Of a stretch of 64,000 nucleotides of DNA, positions 25,596 to 34,520 are shown piece after piece. Under the pieces are notes generated by a model. It saw only the letters and a program-made list of their open reading frames with translations, did not search any database and was not told the origin of the DNA. The DNA comes from Rubrobacter aplysinae (GTDB taxonomy: Bacteria; Actinomycetota; Rubrobacteria; Rubrobacterales; Rubrobacteraceae). The DNA lies in NCBI RefSeq assembly GCF_001029505.1, contig NZ_LEKH01000006.1, positions 124,001-188,000 of the forward strand, given 5' to 3'. Position 1 is the first letter of the stretch, and every line of letters starts with the position of its first letter. The position numbers and the translations under genes are program-made.

Positions 25596-26183
25596 CTAGT
25601 CACCGAGTATTCGCAGGCCTCCATACTTCTTGGCCCGCCTGCGCCGGACCCGGTACAAGAAGAACAGGAAAAAGGCTACGAAGGCCAGCGGTACCAGCGG
25701 CACGAGTATCGCAACCACGCCCCCCACCAGGGCGACGGCGTCCTCCATAATGCTGATAAACCCGTCCGACACCCCGACGTTCCCCGACCCGACCGGGGGC
25801 CTGAGCACGGCTTTCAGCACGGACACCGCGGCGGCTATGACCCCGCCGGCCACGAGCTCCGGGATGGCCCCGGCCCACAGCGTGCTCTGCAGCGCCACGG
25901 CGAAGAGCAGCGCGCCGGACGCCAGCCTCACTGGCGTCATCACTCCGTCGAGCACCCGGTCGAGGGCGCCGAACTTGTCCAGCACGGCCTCGGCGACGGC
26001 CAGCCCGACGAGCACGCCGACAAAAGCCCACTCGGAGAGGAAACTTAGCGCATCCGGCAGCTCCAGCAGCCCGAGGCGCGCGGCGAGGGCCGCGAGCAGG
26101 AGCGGCACGAAGGCCCGTATCCCGGCGACCGAGGCCAGCCCTATACCCGTGCCAGCGGCGAGCACTATCTCCAGCGTATTCAT
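25596..26183 (-). CDS. DUF4126 membrane protein
   Basis: 195 residues, four or five membrane helices with conserved small residues (GLASVAGIRAFVPLLL, LVGLAVAEAVLDKFGALDRVLD, and a C-terminal helix followed by RVRRRRAKK). It matches the DUF4126 family, whose function is unknown. The start at 26183 is chosen because TATAAT (26196-26191) lies exactly seven bases upstream and there is no ribosome site, suggesting a leaderless mRNA; an ATG three codons earlier would overlap that box. Confidence 0.8.
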   Translation of the reverse strand: MNTLEIVLAAGTGIGLASVAGIRAFVPLLLAALAARLGLLELPDALSFLSEWAFVGVLVGLAVAEAVLDKFGALDRVLDGVMTPVRLASGALLFAVALQSTLWAGAIPELVAGGVIAAAVSVLKAVLRPPVGSGNVGVSDGFISIMEDAVALVGGVVAILVPLVPLAFVAFFLFFLYRVRRRRAKKYGGLRILGD

Positions 26184-26244
26184 GTCCGGCATTATACCCG
26201 CCAGCCGTAATCCCGGACACCCGGACCGGACGGTTCGGACCCCG

Positions 26245-26274
26245 TTTTCAACGACCGTTGCAAGCGGCTATACT
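26245..26274 (+). promoter_or_regulatory. candidate glyS promoter
   Basis: TTTTCA (26245-26250) and TATACT (26269-26274) are 18 bases apart on the plus strand, 58 bases before the glyS start. The leader is too short for a T-box riboswitch. Confidence 0.5.
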
Positions 26275-26332
26275 TGCCCCACTCAACTAGTTCGACTAGC
26301 AGGCCCATTACGCAAACCCTGGAGGAGCCCGA

Positions 26333-27745
26333 GTGACACAGCCCGTAGACATGGACAAGATCGTCTCGTTTTGCAAGCGCCGCGGGTTCGTGTATCAGTC
26401 GTCAGAGATCTACGGCGGCATCCGCTCCTCCTACGACTACGGGCCCCTCGGCGTCGAGCTGAAGAAGAACATCAAGGACGAGTGGTGGAGACGGCTCGTG
26501 CACATGCGCGACGACGTGGTCGGCGTGGACTCCGCCATCATCCAGCACCCCAGGGTGTGGGAGGCCTCGGGGCACACCGCCACGTTCAACGACATGCTCG
26601 TCGAAAGCCGCACCTCGGGACGGCGCTACCGCGCCGACCACCTCATAGAAGAGGCCACCGAGATAGACGCCGAGGGCCTCTCCGCCGAGGAGATGACGAA
26701 GGTGATCCGGGAAGACGAGCGGATAAAGGACCCGGTGGACGGCGGCCGGGACTTTACCGAGGCACGCCCGTTCAACCTGATGTTCGAGACGTATACCGGT
26801 CCCGTAAAAGGCCCGGAGAACCTGGCCTTCCTGCGGCCGGAGACGGCGCAGGGGATATTCACCAACTTCAAGAACGTGCTGGACACGAGCCGCGTAAAGG
26901 TGCCGTTCGGGATAGCGCAGCAGGGCAAGTCTTTCCGGAACGAGATCACCCCCGGAAACTTCATCTTCCGCACCCGGGAGTTCGAGCAGATGGAGATGGA
27001 GTTCTTCGTCGAGCCCGGCACCGACGAGGAGTGGCACGAGACCTGGATACAGGAACGCTGGGACTGGTACACGGGCCTCGGCATGGACCCGGAGAATCTG
27101 CGCGTGTACGAGCACCCGCCCGAGAAGCTCTCCCACTACTCCAAGCGCACCGTGGACATCGAGTACGACTTCCCGTTCGCGGGCTGGTCCGAGCTCGAAG
27201 GCGTCGCAAACCGTACCGACTACGACCTCTCACGCCACGCGGAGTTCTCCGGCCAGAAGCTGGAGTACATAGATCAGGGCACCGGAAACCGCTTCGTGCC
27301 CTACGTCATCGAGCCCGCAGCCGGGGCCGACCGGGTCGCGCTCGCCTTTATCGTGGACGCCTACCGCGAGGAGGAGCTAGAGGGCGAGTCCGACGATAGC
27401 CGGGTTGTGCTGAAGCTGCACCCGCGCATTGCGCCGGTAAAGGCGGCGGTCTTCCCGCTCACCAAGAAGGAGCCCGTCTCCACGAAAGCCCGGGAGCTAT
27501 ACAACGACCTGCGCGGCGACTACAGCATCTTCTACGACGAGACCGGGGCGATAGGGCGGCGTTACCGGCGCCAGGACGAGATCGGCACCCCGTTCTGCGT
27601 CACAGTGGACTTCGACACCCTGGAGGACGATCAGGTCACCATCCGCGACAGAGACACCATGCAGCAGGAGCGGGTGCCGATAAGCGAGGTGCGCGAGCGC
27701 CTTCAACGCCTGATCTCGACCGGCTCGGCCGCGGCGGAGAGGTAA
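26333..27745 (+). CDS. glyS: glycine--tRNA ligase (single-chain, dimeric type)
   Basis: Charges tRNA-Gly, 470 residues, class II synthetase. Starts with [28 protein letters not shown], as in the eukaryote/archaeal-like alpha2 enzyme. Motif 2 is around [28 protein letters not shown] and motif 3 at [14 protein letters not shown]-terminal anticodon-binding domain begins near [12 protein letters not shown]. The GTG start is preceded by GGAGGAG. Monocistronic, with a hairpin terminator at 27771-27799. Confidence 0.97.
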   Translation: MTQPVDMDKIVSFCKRRGFVYQSSEIYGGIRSSYDYGPLGVELKKNIKDEWWRRLVHMRDDVVGVDSAIIQHPRVWEASGHTATFNDMLVESRTSGRRYRADHLIEEATEIDAEGLSAEEMTKVIREDERIKDPVDGGRDFTEARPFNLMFETYTGPVKGPENLAFLRPETAQGIFTNFKNVLDTSRVKVPFGIAQQGKSFRNEITPGNFIFRTREFEQMEMEFFVEPGTDEEWHETWIQERWDWYTGLGMDPENLRVYEHPPEKLSHYSKRTVDIEYDFPFAGWSELEGVANRTDYDLSRHAEFSGQKLEYIDQGTGNRFVPYVIEPAAGADRVALAFIVDAYREEELEGESDDSRVVLKLHPRIAPVKAAVFPLTKKEPVSTKARELYNDLRGDYSIFYDETGAIGRRYRRQDEIGTPFCVTVDFDTLEDDQVTIRDRDTMQQERVPISEVRERLQRLISTGSAAAER

Positions 27746-27770
27746 CTCAGGATAATTTAGTACTGCGGAG

Positions 27771-27799
27771 CCCGGCGCGCTCGTTCGTGCGCCGGGTTT
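27771..27799 (+). terminator. terminator hairpin after glyS
   Basis: CCCGGCGC (27771-27778) pairs with GCGCCGGG (27789-27796) around a ten-base loop, followed by TTT. It separates glyS from the convergent betA and could serve both strands. Confidence 0.7.
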
Positions 27800-27810
27800 G
27801 CTGAGCTCCG

Positions 27811-29340
27811 CTACACCTTTACACTCTTCAACAGATCGGCGGCCTTCTCTCCGACCATCATGCAGGTGATGCAGGGGTTTACGCTTATCATGGCCGGGAA
27901 CACCGAAGCATCCGCCACGCGTAGCCCCTCTACGCCCCGCACCCGGAGCTCGGGGTCCACGACGGCGTCCGGGTCGTCGGGCGCTCCCATCTTTGCCGTC
28001 CCGGCCGGATGGTACACGGTGTTGGCCGTGGTGCGGACGTACTCCGAGATCTCCTCGAAGCTCTGGGCCGAAGGCCCCGGAGCCAGCTCGCGCTCCATCC
28101 ACTCCGAGATCGAGGAGCTCGCGGCGATCTCGCGGGCGAGGCGGACTCCCTCGACCATGATCCGCTCGTCGTAGCCTTCCGGGTCGGTGAAGTAGCGGAA
28201 GTCTATCGCCGGTGGCGTGTCGGGGTCGGCGGAGCGCAGGCGCACCGTCCCCCGGCTCCTAGCGCGGGTGACGTTCGGGGTAATGGAGAACGCGTTCTCC
28301 GCCGTCGGGTAACCTTTTGGCAGCGTGTGCATGTCGAACGCCTGTAAGCCAAAGTGGAACATAAGATCCGGGTCTCCGGCGTCGGGGTCCACGTTCGCGA
28401 AGAGCCCGGCCTCGTAGTAGTTGGCCGTCTCGTCGGGTACCGGACGGGACGCCTCCCACATGATGACGCCCTCCGGGTGATCCAGGAGGTTCTCCCCAAC
28501 CCCGACCAGATCCGAGACCACGGGCACGCCTAGCATCCCGAGCGGCTCCGCCGCGCCCACGCCGGAGAGCATCAGGAGCTTCGGAGTGTCGAAGGCCCCG
28601 GCCGAGAGCACGATCTCCTCATTCGCCCGCAGCTCGCCCCTCTCGGTCTCCACACCCACGGCCCGGTTCTCGTCGAACAGGACGCGGTACGTGCGCGTGC
28701 CGGTCAAGACGGTGAGGTTATCCGGTAGCTCCTGCATCGGATGAAGATACGCAGCCGAGCTCGACTGCCGGTGCTCGCCTTTCTTGTTGAGCTGGAAGAG
28801 CCCGACGCCCTCTTTCACGCCCTTGCCGAAGTTCAGGCGCGGGAAGCCGAGCTCCTCGCCGCCGGCGAGGAACGCCTCGACCAGCGGGTTGCCCGCGTCC
28901 GAAGGCTCCATGTTCACCGTGCGGGAGACGCGGGAGAAGTACTTCGCCACGCCGTCCGGTCCCCAGCCCGTTGCTCCGGCACCCTCCCAGCGGCGCATGT
29001 CGCCCTCGGTCGGCTTGAAGGCGATGGCCGAGTTGTGGGAGCTCGAGCCACCGAGCATTATGCCGCGGCTGTGCAGGATATTGGAGTTGCCGCGCGGCTG
29101 ATCCTCTATCTCGAACTCCTGGCCGTAGCTCTCGTGGCCGAGCAGGTTCTGCCAGCGTTTGAGCTCCAGGATCTCGCGCACGCCCTCGTCCGAGGGCCCG
29201 GCCTCGACGAGGCACACGCTCGTCTCGGGGTCTTCCGAAAGCCGGGCCGCGGCGACCGCGCCGGCCGTCCCGCCGCCGACCACCACGTAATCAAAGGTCG
29301 TAGTATCCAGCTCAGTATCCAACTCGTTCCTTTCCGTCAC
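27811..29340 (-). CDS. betA: choline dehydrogenase (GMC oxidoreductase)
   Basis: FAD enzyme, 509 residues, oxidising choline to betaine aldehyde. FDYVVVGGGTAGAVAAARLSE is the FAD-binding motif; RGIMLGGSSSHNSAIAFKPT and SAGAFDTPKLLMLSG are the two GMC signatures. The catalytic His lies in VYHPAGTAKMG and a second conserved position in SVNPCITCMMVGEKAADL, where BetA proteins normally have an N-x-N motif. GTG start, 17 bases after the betB stop. Last gene of betT-betB-betA. Because GMC enzymes vary in alcohol specificity, the assignment rests largely on betB and betT next to it. Confidence 0.87.
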   Translation of the reverse strand: MTERNELDTELDTTTFDYVVVGGGTAGAVAAARLSEDPETSVCLVEAGPSDEGVREILELKRWQNLLGHESYGQEFEIEDQPRGNSNILHSRGIMLGGSSSHNSAIAFKPTEGDMRRWEGAGATGWGPDGVAKYFSRVSRTVNMEPSDAGNPLVEAFLAGGEELGFPRLNFGKGVKEGVGLFQLNKKGEHRQSSSAAYLHPMQELPDNLTVLTGTRTYRVLFDENRAVGVETERGELRANEEIVLSAGAFDTPKLLMLSGVGAAEPLGMLGVPVVSDLVGVGENLLDHPEGVIMWEASRPVPDETANYYEAGLFANVDPDAGDPDLMFHFGLQAFDMHTLPKGYPTAENAFSITPNVTRARSRGTVRLRSADPDTPPAIDFRYFTDPEGYDERIMVEGVRLAREIAASSSISEWMERELAPGPSAQSFEEISEYVRTTANTVYHPAGTAKMGAPDDPDAVVDPELRVRGVEGLRVADASVFPAMISVNPCITCMMVGEKAADLLKSVKV

Positions 29341-29357
29341 AGAAGATCAAGCGGCGG

Positions 29358-30851
29358 CTAGACGTTGCCGAACCAGCCGGAGGACTCGGGGGCGAGATTC
29401 ACGCTTATGTGCTTGGTCTCCTGGTACTCGTGAAGACCCGCCTCGCCGAGCTCGCGTCCCGAGCCGCTCTTTTTGTAGCCGCCCCACGGGGCCTGCGGAT
29501 AGTACGGGTGGAAGTCGTTGACCCACACGGTGCCGAGCTTGAGGCCGCGGGCGACCCGGTTGGCGCGGAGCATGTCCGTGGTCCACACCGCCCCGGCCAG
29601 GCCGTAGTCGGTGGCGTTGGCGTTGCGGACGGCCTCTTCCTCGCTCGTGAAACGCTCGATGGTGAGTACGGGACCGAAGATCTCCTCCTTCGCTATCCGC
29701 ATCTCGGGCTCCACACCGGTGAACACCGTCGGCTCGACGAAGAAGCCGTTCTCGAACTTCTCGCCTTCCGGGCGGCCGCCGCCGAGGCGGAGCTCCGCGC
29801 CTTCCTCCTTGGCGAGCTCGATGTAGCCCTCGATCTTCTCCCGGTGCTCGGCGGAGATCACGGGCCCCATCTCGGTCTCGTCCTCTGCGCCGAAGCCGAG
29901 CTTTATCCGGTCGGCACGCTCCAGGATGGCGTCAACGAACCGGTCGTGGATGGAGTCCTCTACCAGCAGCCGGGACCCGGCGGAGCAGACCTGACCGGCA
30001 TGGAAGAACGCGGCCTGCAGCGCGTAGTCCACGGCGACGTCGAAGTCGGCGTCGGCGAATACGAGGTTCGGGTTCTTGCCGCCGAGCTCCAGCGCGACGC
30101 GCTTTATGGACTCGGAGGCGGACTCGGCGACCTTGCGGCCGCTGACGACCCCGCCGGTAAACGAGACGAAGTCGACGTCCGGGTTTTCGGATAGCTCCGC
30201 ACCGGTCTCCGCACCCGCGCCGAGCACGACGTTTGCGACGCCGTCGGGCAGTCCGGCCTCCTGCAACAGCTCACAGACCTTTATGGTCGTGAGCGGGGTT
30301 AGCTCGCTCGGCTTTGCGACGAAGGTGCATCCGGCTGCTATCGCGGGGGCAATCTTCCAGGAGATCTGGAGCAGCGGGTAGTTCCAGGGTGAGATCATGC
30401 CGACCACACCGATGGGCTCGTACACGGTCATACTGAGCGAGCTGTCCGGTACCGGGTTGATGTCCCCGCCGTGGGTCGCGATGAGCGCGCCATAGTACCG
30501 GAAAGTACCCGCGATGTCCTGCATGTCGGCGTGGCTCTCCACGAGCGTCTTGCCGGTGTCCAGCGTCTCCAGCCTCGCAAGCTCGGCCTCGTCGCGCTCC
30601 AGCAGGTCGGCGACGCGGTTCAGCAGGCGCGAACGCTCCTGGGGGAGCGTGTGGGGCCACGGGCCCTCGTCGAAGGCGCGGCGGGCGGCGGCTATCGCCC
30701 GGCGGGTGTCGGCGCGGGTCGCCTCGGGGACGGCGGCCACCGCCTCGGATGTGGCGGGGTTCAGGATCTCGCGCTCCCCGCCCTCCTCGGCGGCGACCCA
30801 CTCCCCGCCTATCAACATGCCTCTTCTCGTCTGCACGTCCGTCATGGTCAA
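29358..30851 (-). CDS. betB: betaine aldehyde dehydrogenase
   Basis: NAD(P)-dependent aldehyde dehydrogenase, 497 residues, betaine aldehyde to glycine betaine. Catalytic Asn in SPWNYPLLQ, Glu in VALELGGKNPN and Cys in GQVCSAGSRLLVED are all present, with FGPVLTIERF and PWGGYKKSGSGRELGEAGL near the end. TTG start at 30851: GAGAGG lies six bases upstream; an in-frame ATG two codons further is possible. Between betT and this gene (30852-30986) an imperfect hairpin can form. Confidence 0.92.
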   Translation of the reverse strand: MTMTDVQTRRGMLIGGEWVAAEEGGEREILNPATSEAVAAVPEATRADTRRAIAAARRAFDEGPWPHTLPQERSRLLNRVADLLERDEAELARLETLDTGKTLVESHADMQDIAGTFRYYGALIATHGGDINPVPDSSLSMTVYEPIGVVGMISPWNYPLLQISWKIAPAIAAGCTFVAKPSELTPLTTIKVCELLQEAGLPDGVANVVLGAGAETGAELSENPDVDFVSFTGGVVSGRKVAESASESIKRVALELGGKNPNLVFADADFDVAVDYALQAAFFHAGQVCSAGSRLLVEDSIHDRFVDAILERADRIKLGFGAEDETEMGPVISAEHREKIEGYIELAKEEGAELRLGGGRPEGEKFENGFFVEPTVFTGVEPEMRIAKEEIFGPVLTIERFTSEEEAVRNANATDYGLAGAVWTTDMLRANRVARGLKLGTVWVNDFHPYYPQAPWGGYKKSGSGRELGEAGLHEYQETKHISVNLAPESSGWFGNV

Positions 30852-30906
30852 CTTTTGCCTCTCTTCCGCGGGTTTCTGAGTGTTTCTAATCTTCCATAAT
30901 CTTTCC

Positions 30907-30942
30907 CGGCGTGGTTACCCGCCACGATGCGCAGCCACGCCG
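30907..30942. repeat. inverted repeat between betT and betB
   Basis: CGGCGTGG (30907-30914) is complementary to CCACGCCG (30935-30942), loop 20 bases. No T-run follows on the minus strand, so it may modulate read-through or mRNA stability rather than terminate. No gene is seen in 30852-30986. Confidence 0.4.
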
Positions 30943-30986
30943 CCGGGACGACGCGGCTGTCTCCGGGACTCTAATACCGGGTCCGG

Positions 30987-33065
30987 CTATCGGGTGGCCT
31001 GGGCGTTGAGCCGCATAAACTCGACGTGCTGCTCGTACTGGTCGAGGACGTCGTCTATTAGCTGGCTGTGGGTGTAGCCCATCACGTCGTAGCCCTGGCC
31101 GCCCTCGCGCAGGTGGACGTCGAGGCGATAGTAGACGTCGCTCTCGCGCAGGGAGCGGTCGCCGTACACGGGCATCGGGGCCTCTTGCGGGGCGAGCCGG
31201 TACTGGAAGGGCTCCTCCTCGCCGAGGTCCGCCGTCAGCTCGACGTAGCCGAAGCCGGACTCGTCCGTGCCGCCGCCGACCCGAGCCTCGATGCCCTGCT
31301 CACCGAGCTCCTCGCCGACCTCGATCAGGGCCGGGCGCGCCGTCTCGGCGAGGAACTCCGATACGGCGTCGTGATCCGGGAAGCTCATGCTGCGCTTGAG
31401 GCGCTGCCGCCAGCCCCGCTCCCTCGCCCGCTCCTCCTCGGGGGTGGAGCTGCGGCCGGAGAGCCGGGCGGGCAGGCTCTGGCGCTGGCTGTCGGCCCGG
31501 AATCCCTCCACACGCAGGGCCCTGTACAGCCCGACCATCACTAGGATAATCACGAAGGCGAACGGCAGCCCCATGACGACGGTGGCATTCTGTAGCGCCG
31601 GCACGCCGCCGACCACGAGCATGGCCAGGGTGAGCAAGCCGATGGCCAGCGCCCAGAAGATCCGCACGCTGGAGGCGGCGTCCTCACGCACCGAGCGCAG
31701 GTACGAGGAGAGGTTCGCCATCACCAGAGCGCCGGAGTCGGCGGAGGTGATGTAGAACAACAGACCCGCGATGGTAGCGAGGGTGCCGATGATAGTGAAG
31801 GCCGGGAACTGCTGTAGCAGAGTGTAGAAGCCCTGCTCGGGGTTGTTCATCGCCGTCTGGCCGAACTGCCCGTTGCCGCTCCTGACCTCTCTGAGGGCGG
31901 TGTTGCCGAAAATCGCGACCCACATGACGATGTACATGAACGGGATGGTGAGGGTACCGGCGACGAACTGCCGGATCGTGCGCCCGCGCGAGATCCTGGC
32001 CAGGAACAGCCCGACGAAAGAAGCCCAGGCTATCCACCACGCCCAGAAGAACAGCGTCCAGCCCGTCATCCAGGAGTCGATCTCGCCGCCGGAGAAGGCG
32101 AACGTCTGCAGGGTGAGGCTGGGGAAGTTGCTCACGTAGTCGCCGATGTTCAGGACCACGGCATTCAGGAGGAACACGGTGGGACCGGCGATCAGGATAA
32201 ACGCCGCAAGCCCGATGGTCAGCCACACGTTGAGCTCCGACAGCCGCCGGATGCCCCGGGCGATGCCGCTTACCGCAGAGATAATAGCCACGATCACGGC
32301 GAGCACTATCAGCCCGACCTGAGCCGATAGCCCCTCGGGGATACCGTACAGGATGTTAAGCCCGAAGTTGAGCTGCACCACCCCGATGCCGAGCGTGGTC
32401 GCGATGCCGAAGATGGTGCCGAGTATCGCGGCCAGGTCTACCGCGTGACCCAGTGGCCCGTAGATGCGCTTGCCGAAGATCGGGTACAGCGCCGACCGGA
32501 TGTTTAGCGGCAGGTTCAGCCGGTAGGCGGAGTACGCCAGCGCGATACCCATCAGCGCGTACATTCCCCAGCCGGTGAGGCCGTAGTGGAAGATGGTCCA
32601 CACGGTGGCCTCACGGGCGGCGGCCTGGGTCTCACCGCCGCCCGTCGGCGGGGCGAGGTACTGGGTAACGGGCTCGGCGACGGCGAAGAACATCAGGTCC
32701 GTGCCGATACCGGCGGCGAAGAGCATCGCGGCCCAGGAGAACAGGCTGAACTCGGGTTTGGAGTGCTCCGGGCCAAGCTTCACGCTGCCGTACCGGGAGA
32801 GCGCGAGGAAGATCACGAACGCCAGTATCACCGTCGCTATCAGGATGTAGAACCACCCGAAGCCGGTCGAGATCCAACCAACCAGCACCCCAATGGCCCC
32901 GCTGGCGTTCTCCTGGAAGATCATCGCCCACAGCGCGAACACGACGATGGCTATGGCCGAGCCGAAGAACACCACCGGATTGATCCGGTTCCTGGGCTCC
33001 GAGCCCTCCGGCACGCCGTCCGAGCCCTCCGGCTCCGGCTGCCTCGTATCGTTCACATCACTCAT
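30987..33065 (-). CDS. betT: BCCT-family choline/betaine transporter
   Basis: Secondary transporter of 692 residues with about twelve helices (about 35-525). The substrate-binding signature GWTLFFWAWWIAWASFVGLFLARISRGRT is intact. A hydrophilic C-terminal domain of about 130 residues (from FPDHDAVSEFLAETARPAL) matches the long osmosensing tail of BetT-type choline carriers. ATG at 33065 with GGAGAGG upstream. First gene of betT-betB-betA. Imports choline for conversion to glycine betaine, an osmoprotectant. Controlled by the promoter-operator at 33286-33315, leaving a leader of about 210 bases. Confidence 0.92.
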   Translation of the reverse strand: MSDVNDTRQPEPEGSDGVPEGSEPRNRINPVVFFGSAIAIVVFALWAMIFQENASGAIGVLVGWISTGFGWFYILIATVILAFVIFLALSRYGSVKLGPEHSKPEFSLFSWAAMLFAAGIGTDLMFFAVAEPVTQYLAPPTGGGETQAAAREATVWTIFHYGLTGWGMYALMGIALAYSAYRLNLPLNIRSALYPIFGKRIYGPLGHAVDLAAILGTIFGIATTLGIGVVQLNFGLNILYGIPEGLSAQVGLIVLAVIVAIISAVSGIARGIRRLSELNVWLTIGLAAFILIAGPTVFLLNAVVLNIGDYVSNFPSLTLQTFAFSGGEIDSWMTGWTLFFWAWWIAWASFVGLFLARISRGRTIRQFVAGTLTIPFMYIVMWVAIFGNTALREVRSGNGQFGQTAMNNPEQGFYTLLQQFPAFTIIGTLATIAGLLFYITSADSGALVMANLSSYLRSVREDAASSVRIFWALAIGLLTLAMLVVGGVPALQNATVVMGLPFAFVIILVMVGLYRALRVEGFRADSQRQSLPARLSGRSSTPEEERARERGWRQRLKRSMSFPDHDAVSEFLAETARPALIEVGEELGEQGIEARVGGGTDESGFGYVELTADLGEEEPFQYRLAPQEAPMPVYGDRSLRESDVYYRLDVHLREGGQGYDVMGYTHSQLIDDVLDQYEQHVEFMRLNAQATR

Positions 33066-33285
33066 AAACCCTCTCCTTCCTGTCTTCCCATCGCGGCCCG
33101 GTGGCCCGATATACGTGGCCGTACATAGCCGGCGCACGTCATGACCGGCAGTAAAGCACCTTCCCGTAACCTACGTCACAATTCCACCACTTTGATCCTC
33201 CGACCCAGATGTGGTTGCGCTCGTTACGGCCCGCCCCCGAGACTCCTTCGACGCCTGCAAACCTTTATTTGCATGTCGGCTCGGC

Positions 33286-33315
33286 AGTGTACCGTCTGGA
33301 CGGTTTAGTAGTCAA
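33286..33315 (-). promoter_or_regulatory. bet operon promoter with embedded TetR operator
   Basis: Minus strand TTGACT (33315-33310), 18-base spacer, TACACT (33291-33286). The palindrome ACCGTC-TG-GACGGT at 33291-33304 fills the spacer and touches the -10 box. A near-identical operator sits at the same place in the tetR promoter. Repressor binding there would block RNA polymerase. Confidence 0.75.
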
Positions 33316-33321
33316 TAGCAA

Positions 33322-33340
33322 AATGGCATGTTTTGCCATT
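33322..33340. repeat. perfect 7-bp inverted repeat downstream of tetR
   Basis: AATGGCA and TGCCATT flank five bases. On the minus strand it lies 75 bases after the tetR stop and is followed by TTTTGC, so it may be a weak tetR terminator; it also lies just upstream of the betT -35. The rest of 33341-33415 holds nothing recognisable. Confidence 0.5.
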
Positions 33341-33415
33341 ATTCACCGTTACAGGGGCGGTGAGGCGCCCGGGGTGCGCGTCCGGGGCCGGCTCGGACGG
33401 ATCTTACGGTGGCTC

Positions 33416-34039
33416 TTATGCCTGGTTGTTTGGAGAGTCGGGCGGGGCCGGGTTGGGGTCTTCGTCCGTGATCGTGCGCAGGCGCGTGAGCACCTCCTCG
33501 CGCAGCTCACCTTCGACACCGGGGATGTCGAATAGCTCCAGGAACCACAGCCCGTCCGAGGCGAGCCGGACTATGGTGGCGAGCGCCGGGTCCACCCCGT
33601 CGTTCTCGGCCCGTTCCTGGAGCGCGCCGTAACGCTCGCGCAGCGGTTCGAGCAGGGCGGGGTCGTTGGCGACGGCGGCGAAGAGCCCGGACTGTACGGC
33701 CAGGTTGCGCTCCTCGTCTTCGGGCTCGAAGGTTGCCTCCACGTAGGCCCTGACCCAGCTGCCGTCGCCGCCGTCATCCTTCTCCTGGCCCTCGGACCTC
33801 TGGACCCTGCGATCCAGCTCCCGCTCGAAACGCTCTACCGCGAGGTGCTCGACCATCTCCGCGACGAGCCTCTCCTTGCTCGGGAAGTGGTACAGGAGAC
33901 CGCCCTTGCTGACCCCGGCCTCCCGAGCCACCGCGTCCAGCGTCAGCCTGCCCGCACCCTCGCCGAGCACGATCCTCTCCGCCGCGTCGAGCAGCTTCTG
34001 GTGCGTGTCCGCCGAGCCTCGCTTCGCATCCACAGGCAT
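33416..34039 (-). CDS. TetR-family repressor, probable BetI-like regulator
   Basis: 207 residues. N-terminal helix-turn-helix: KLLDAAERIVLGEGAGRLTLDAVAREAGVSKGGLLYHFPSKERLVAEMVEHL, typical of TetR. The C-terminal ligand domain includes LASDGLWFLELFD and a proline-rich end. It lies directly upstream of betT on the same strand with its own promoter. Identical operators in both promoters imply autoregulation and control of betT-betB-betA. Start uncertain: ATG at 34039 is one base from the -10 box, whereas GTG at 34033 is seven bases from it and would give a leaderless mRNA. Confidence 0.88.
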   Translation of the reverse strand: MPVDAKRGSADTHQKLLDAAERIVLGEGAGRLTLDAVAREAGVSKGGLLYHFPSKERLVAEMVEHLAVERFERELDRRVQRSEGQEKDDGGDGSWVRAYVEATFEPEDEERNLAVQSGLFAAVANDPALLEPLRERYGALQERAENDGVDPALATIVRLASDGLWFLELFDIPGVEGELREEVLTRLRTITDEDPNPAPPDSPNNQA

Positions 34040-34040
34040 G

Positions 34041-34070
34041 ACTATACCGGCTGGACGGTTTTGGGGTCAA
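34041..34070 (-). promoter_or_regulatory. tetR promoter with embedded operator
   Basis: Minus strand TTGACC (34070-34065), 18-base spacer, TATAGT (34046-34041). ACCGGC-TG-GACGGT at 34046-34059 differs by one base from the bet operator and occupies the same position in the spacer. Confidence 0.75.
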
Positions 34071-34391
34071 CGCCTGACGGCCCGTGCCAGCGGCCCCGGA
34101 TGAGCCTAGGCTAGCCGGCTTCCTCTGGTGCGGCTCGGAGACTCCTCCAGGGTAGCGCGAGTAAAACGTATAAAAGCTATCCTGTACCGGGAGGGCCACG
34201 ACACGGATCCCGGAAGTGGCTAAAGCTGCTAAACAAGGATGCGGCCAGGGCGGAGCGGAGACGAAGGTAGGGGTGAGTGAATAAAAGCCGGCCCGGCCGG
34301 ACCTGTTTTGTGTTGCTTGTGCTGCAAATGTGTTGCGGGAGTCCCCGGTTAAGGAGCGGCTTCATAACGCGTGATATAAAAGTCGTGCCGG
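34071..34391. other. intergenic region before the EAL gene
   Basis: No convincing gene. CCGGCC-C-GGCCGG at 34288-34300 is a perfect palindrome followed by a T-rich stretch and may terminate something upstream. TG-A-TATAAA at 34372-34380 looks like an extended -10 promoter for the downstream genes. Confidence 0.4.
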
Positions 34392-34520
34392 ATGAACCTG
34401 GCGGAGCGCCCTCTGGAGAGGCGGGAGCTCATGCGCGACGGCGAGACGGCGTTCCGCCGGAGCCTCGGGCCCCGGGGACCGGGAAGAGCGGAGTCAAGAG
34501 GATGGTGCCGGCTTGAGTGA
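34392..34520 (+). CDS. possible 42-residue upstream ORF
   Basis: ATG at 34392 opens a 42-codon frame of basic, arginine-rich sequence (MNLAERPLERRELMRDGE...) with the G/C-ending codons typical here. It begins 11 bases after an extended -10 box and its stop overlaps the EAL start by eight bases, so it could couple translation of the EAL protein. No homology is recognised; it may be chance. Confidence 0.3.
   Translation: MNLAERPLERRELMRDGETAFRRSLGPRGPGRAESRGWCRLE

Noticed and set aside
26275-26332. T-box riboswitch before glyS
   Set aside because: The leader from the likely promoter is under 60 bases, with no specifier stem or T-box string.
34277-34516. 79-residue frame upstream of the EAL gene
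   Set aside because: It begins before the likely promoter and has no ribosome site; the overlapping 42-codon frame at 34392 has better codon use.
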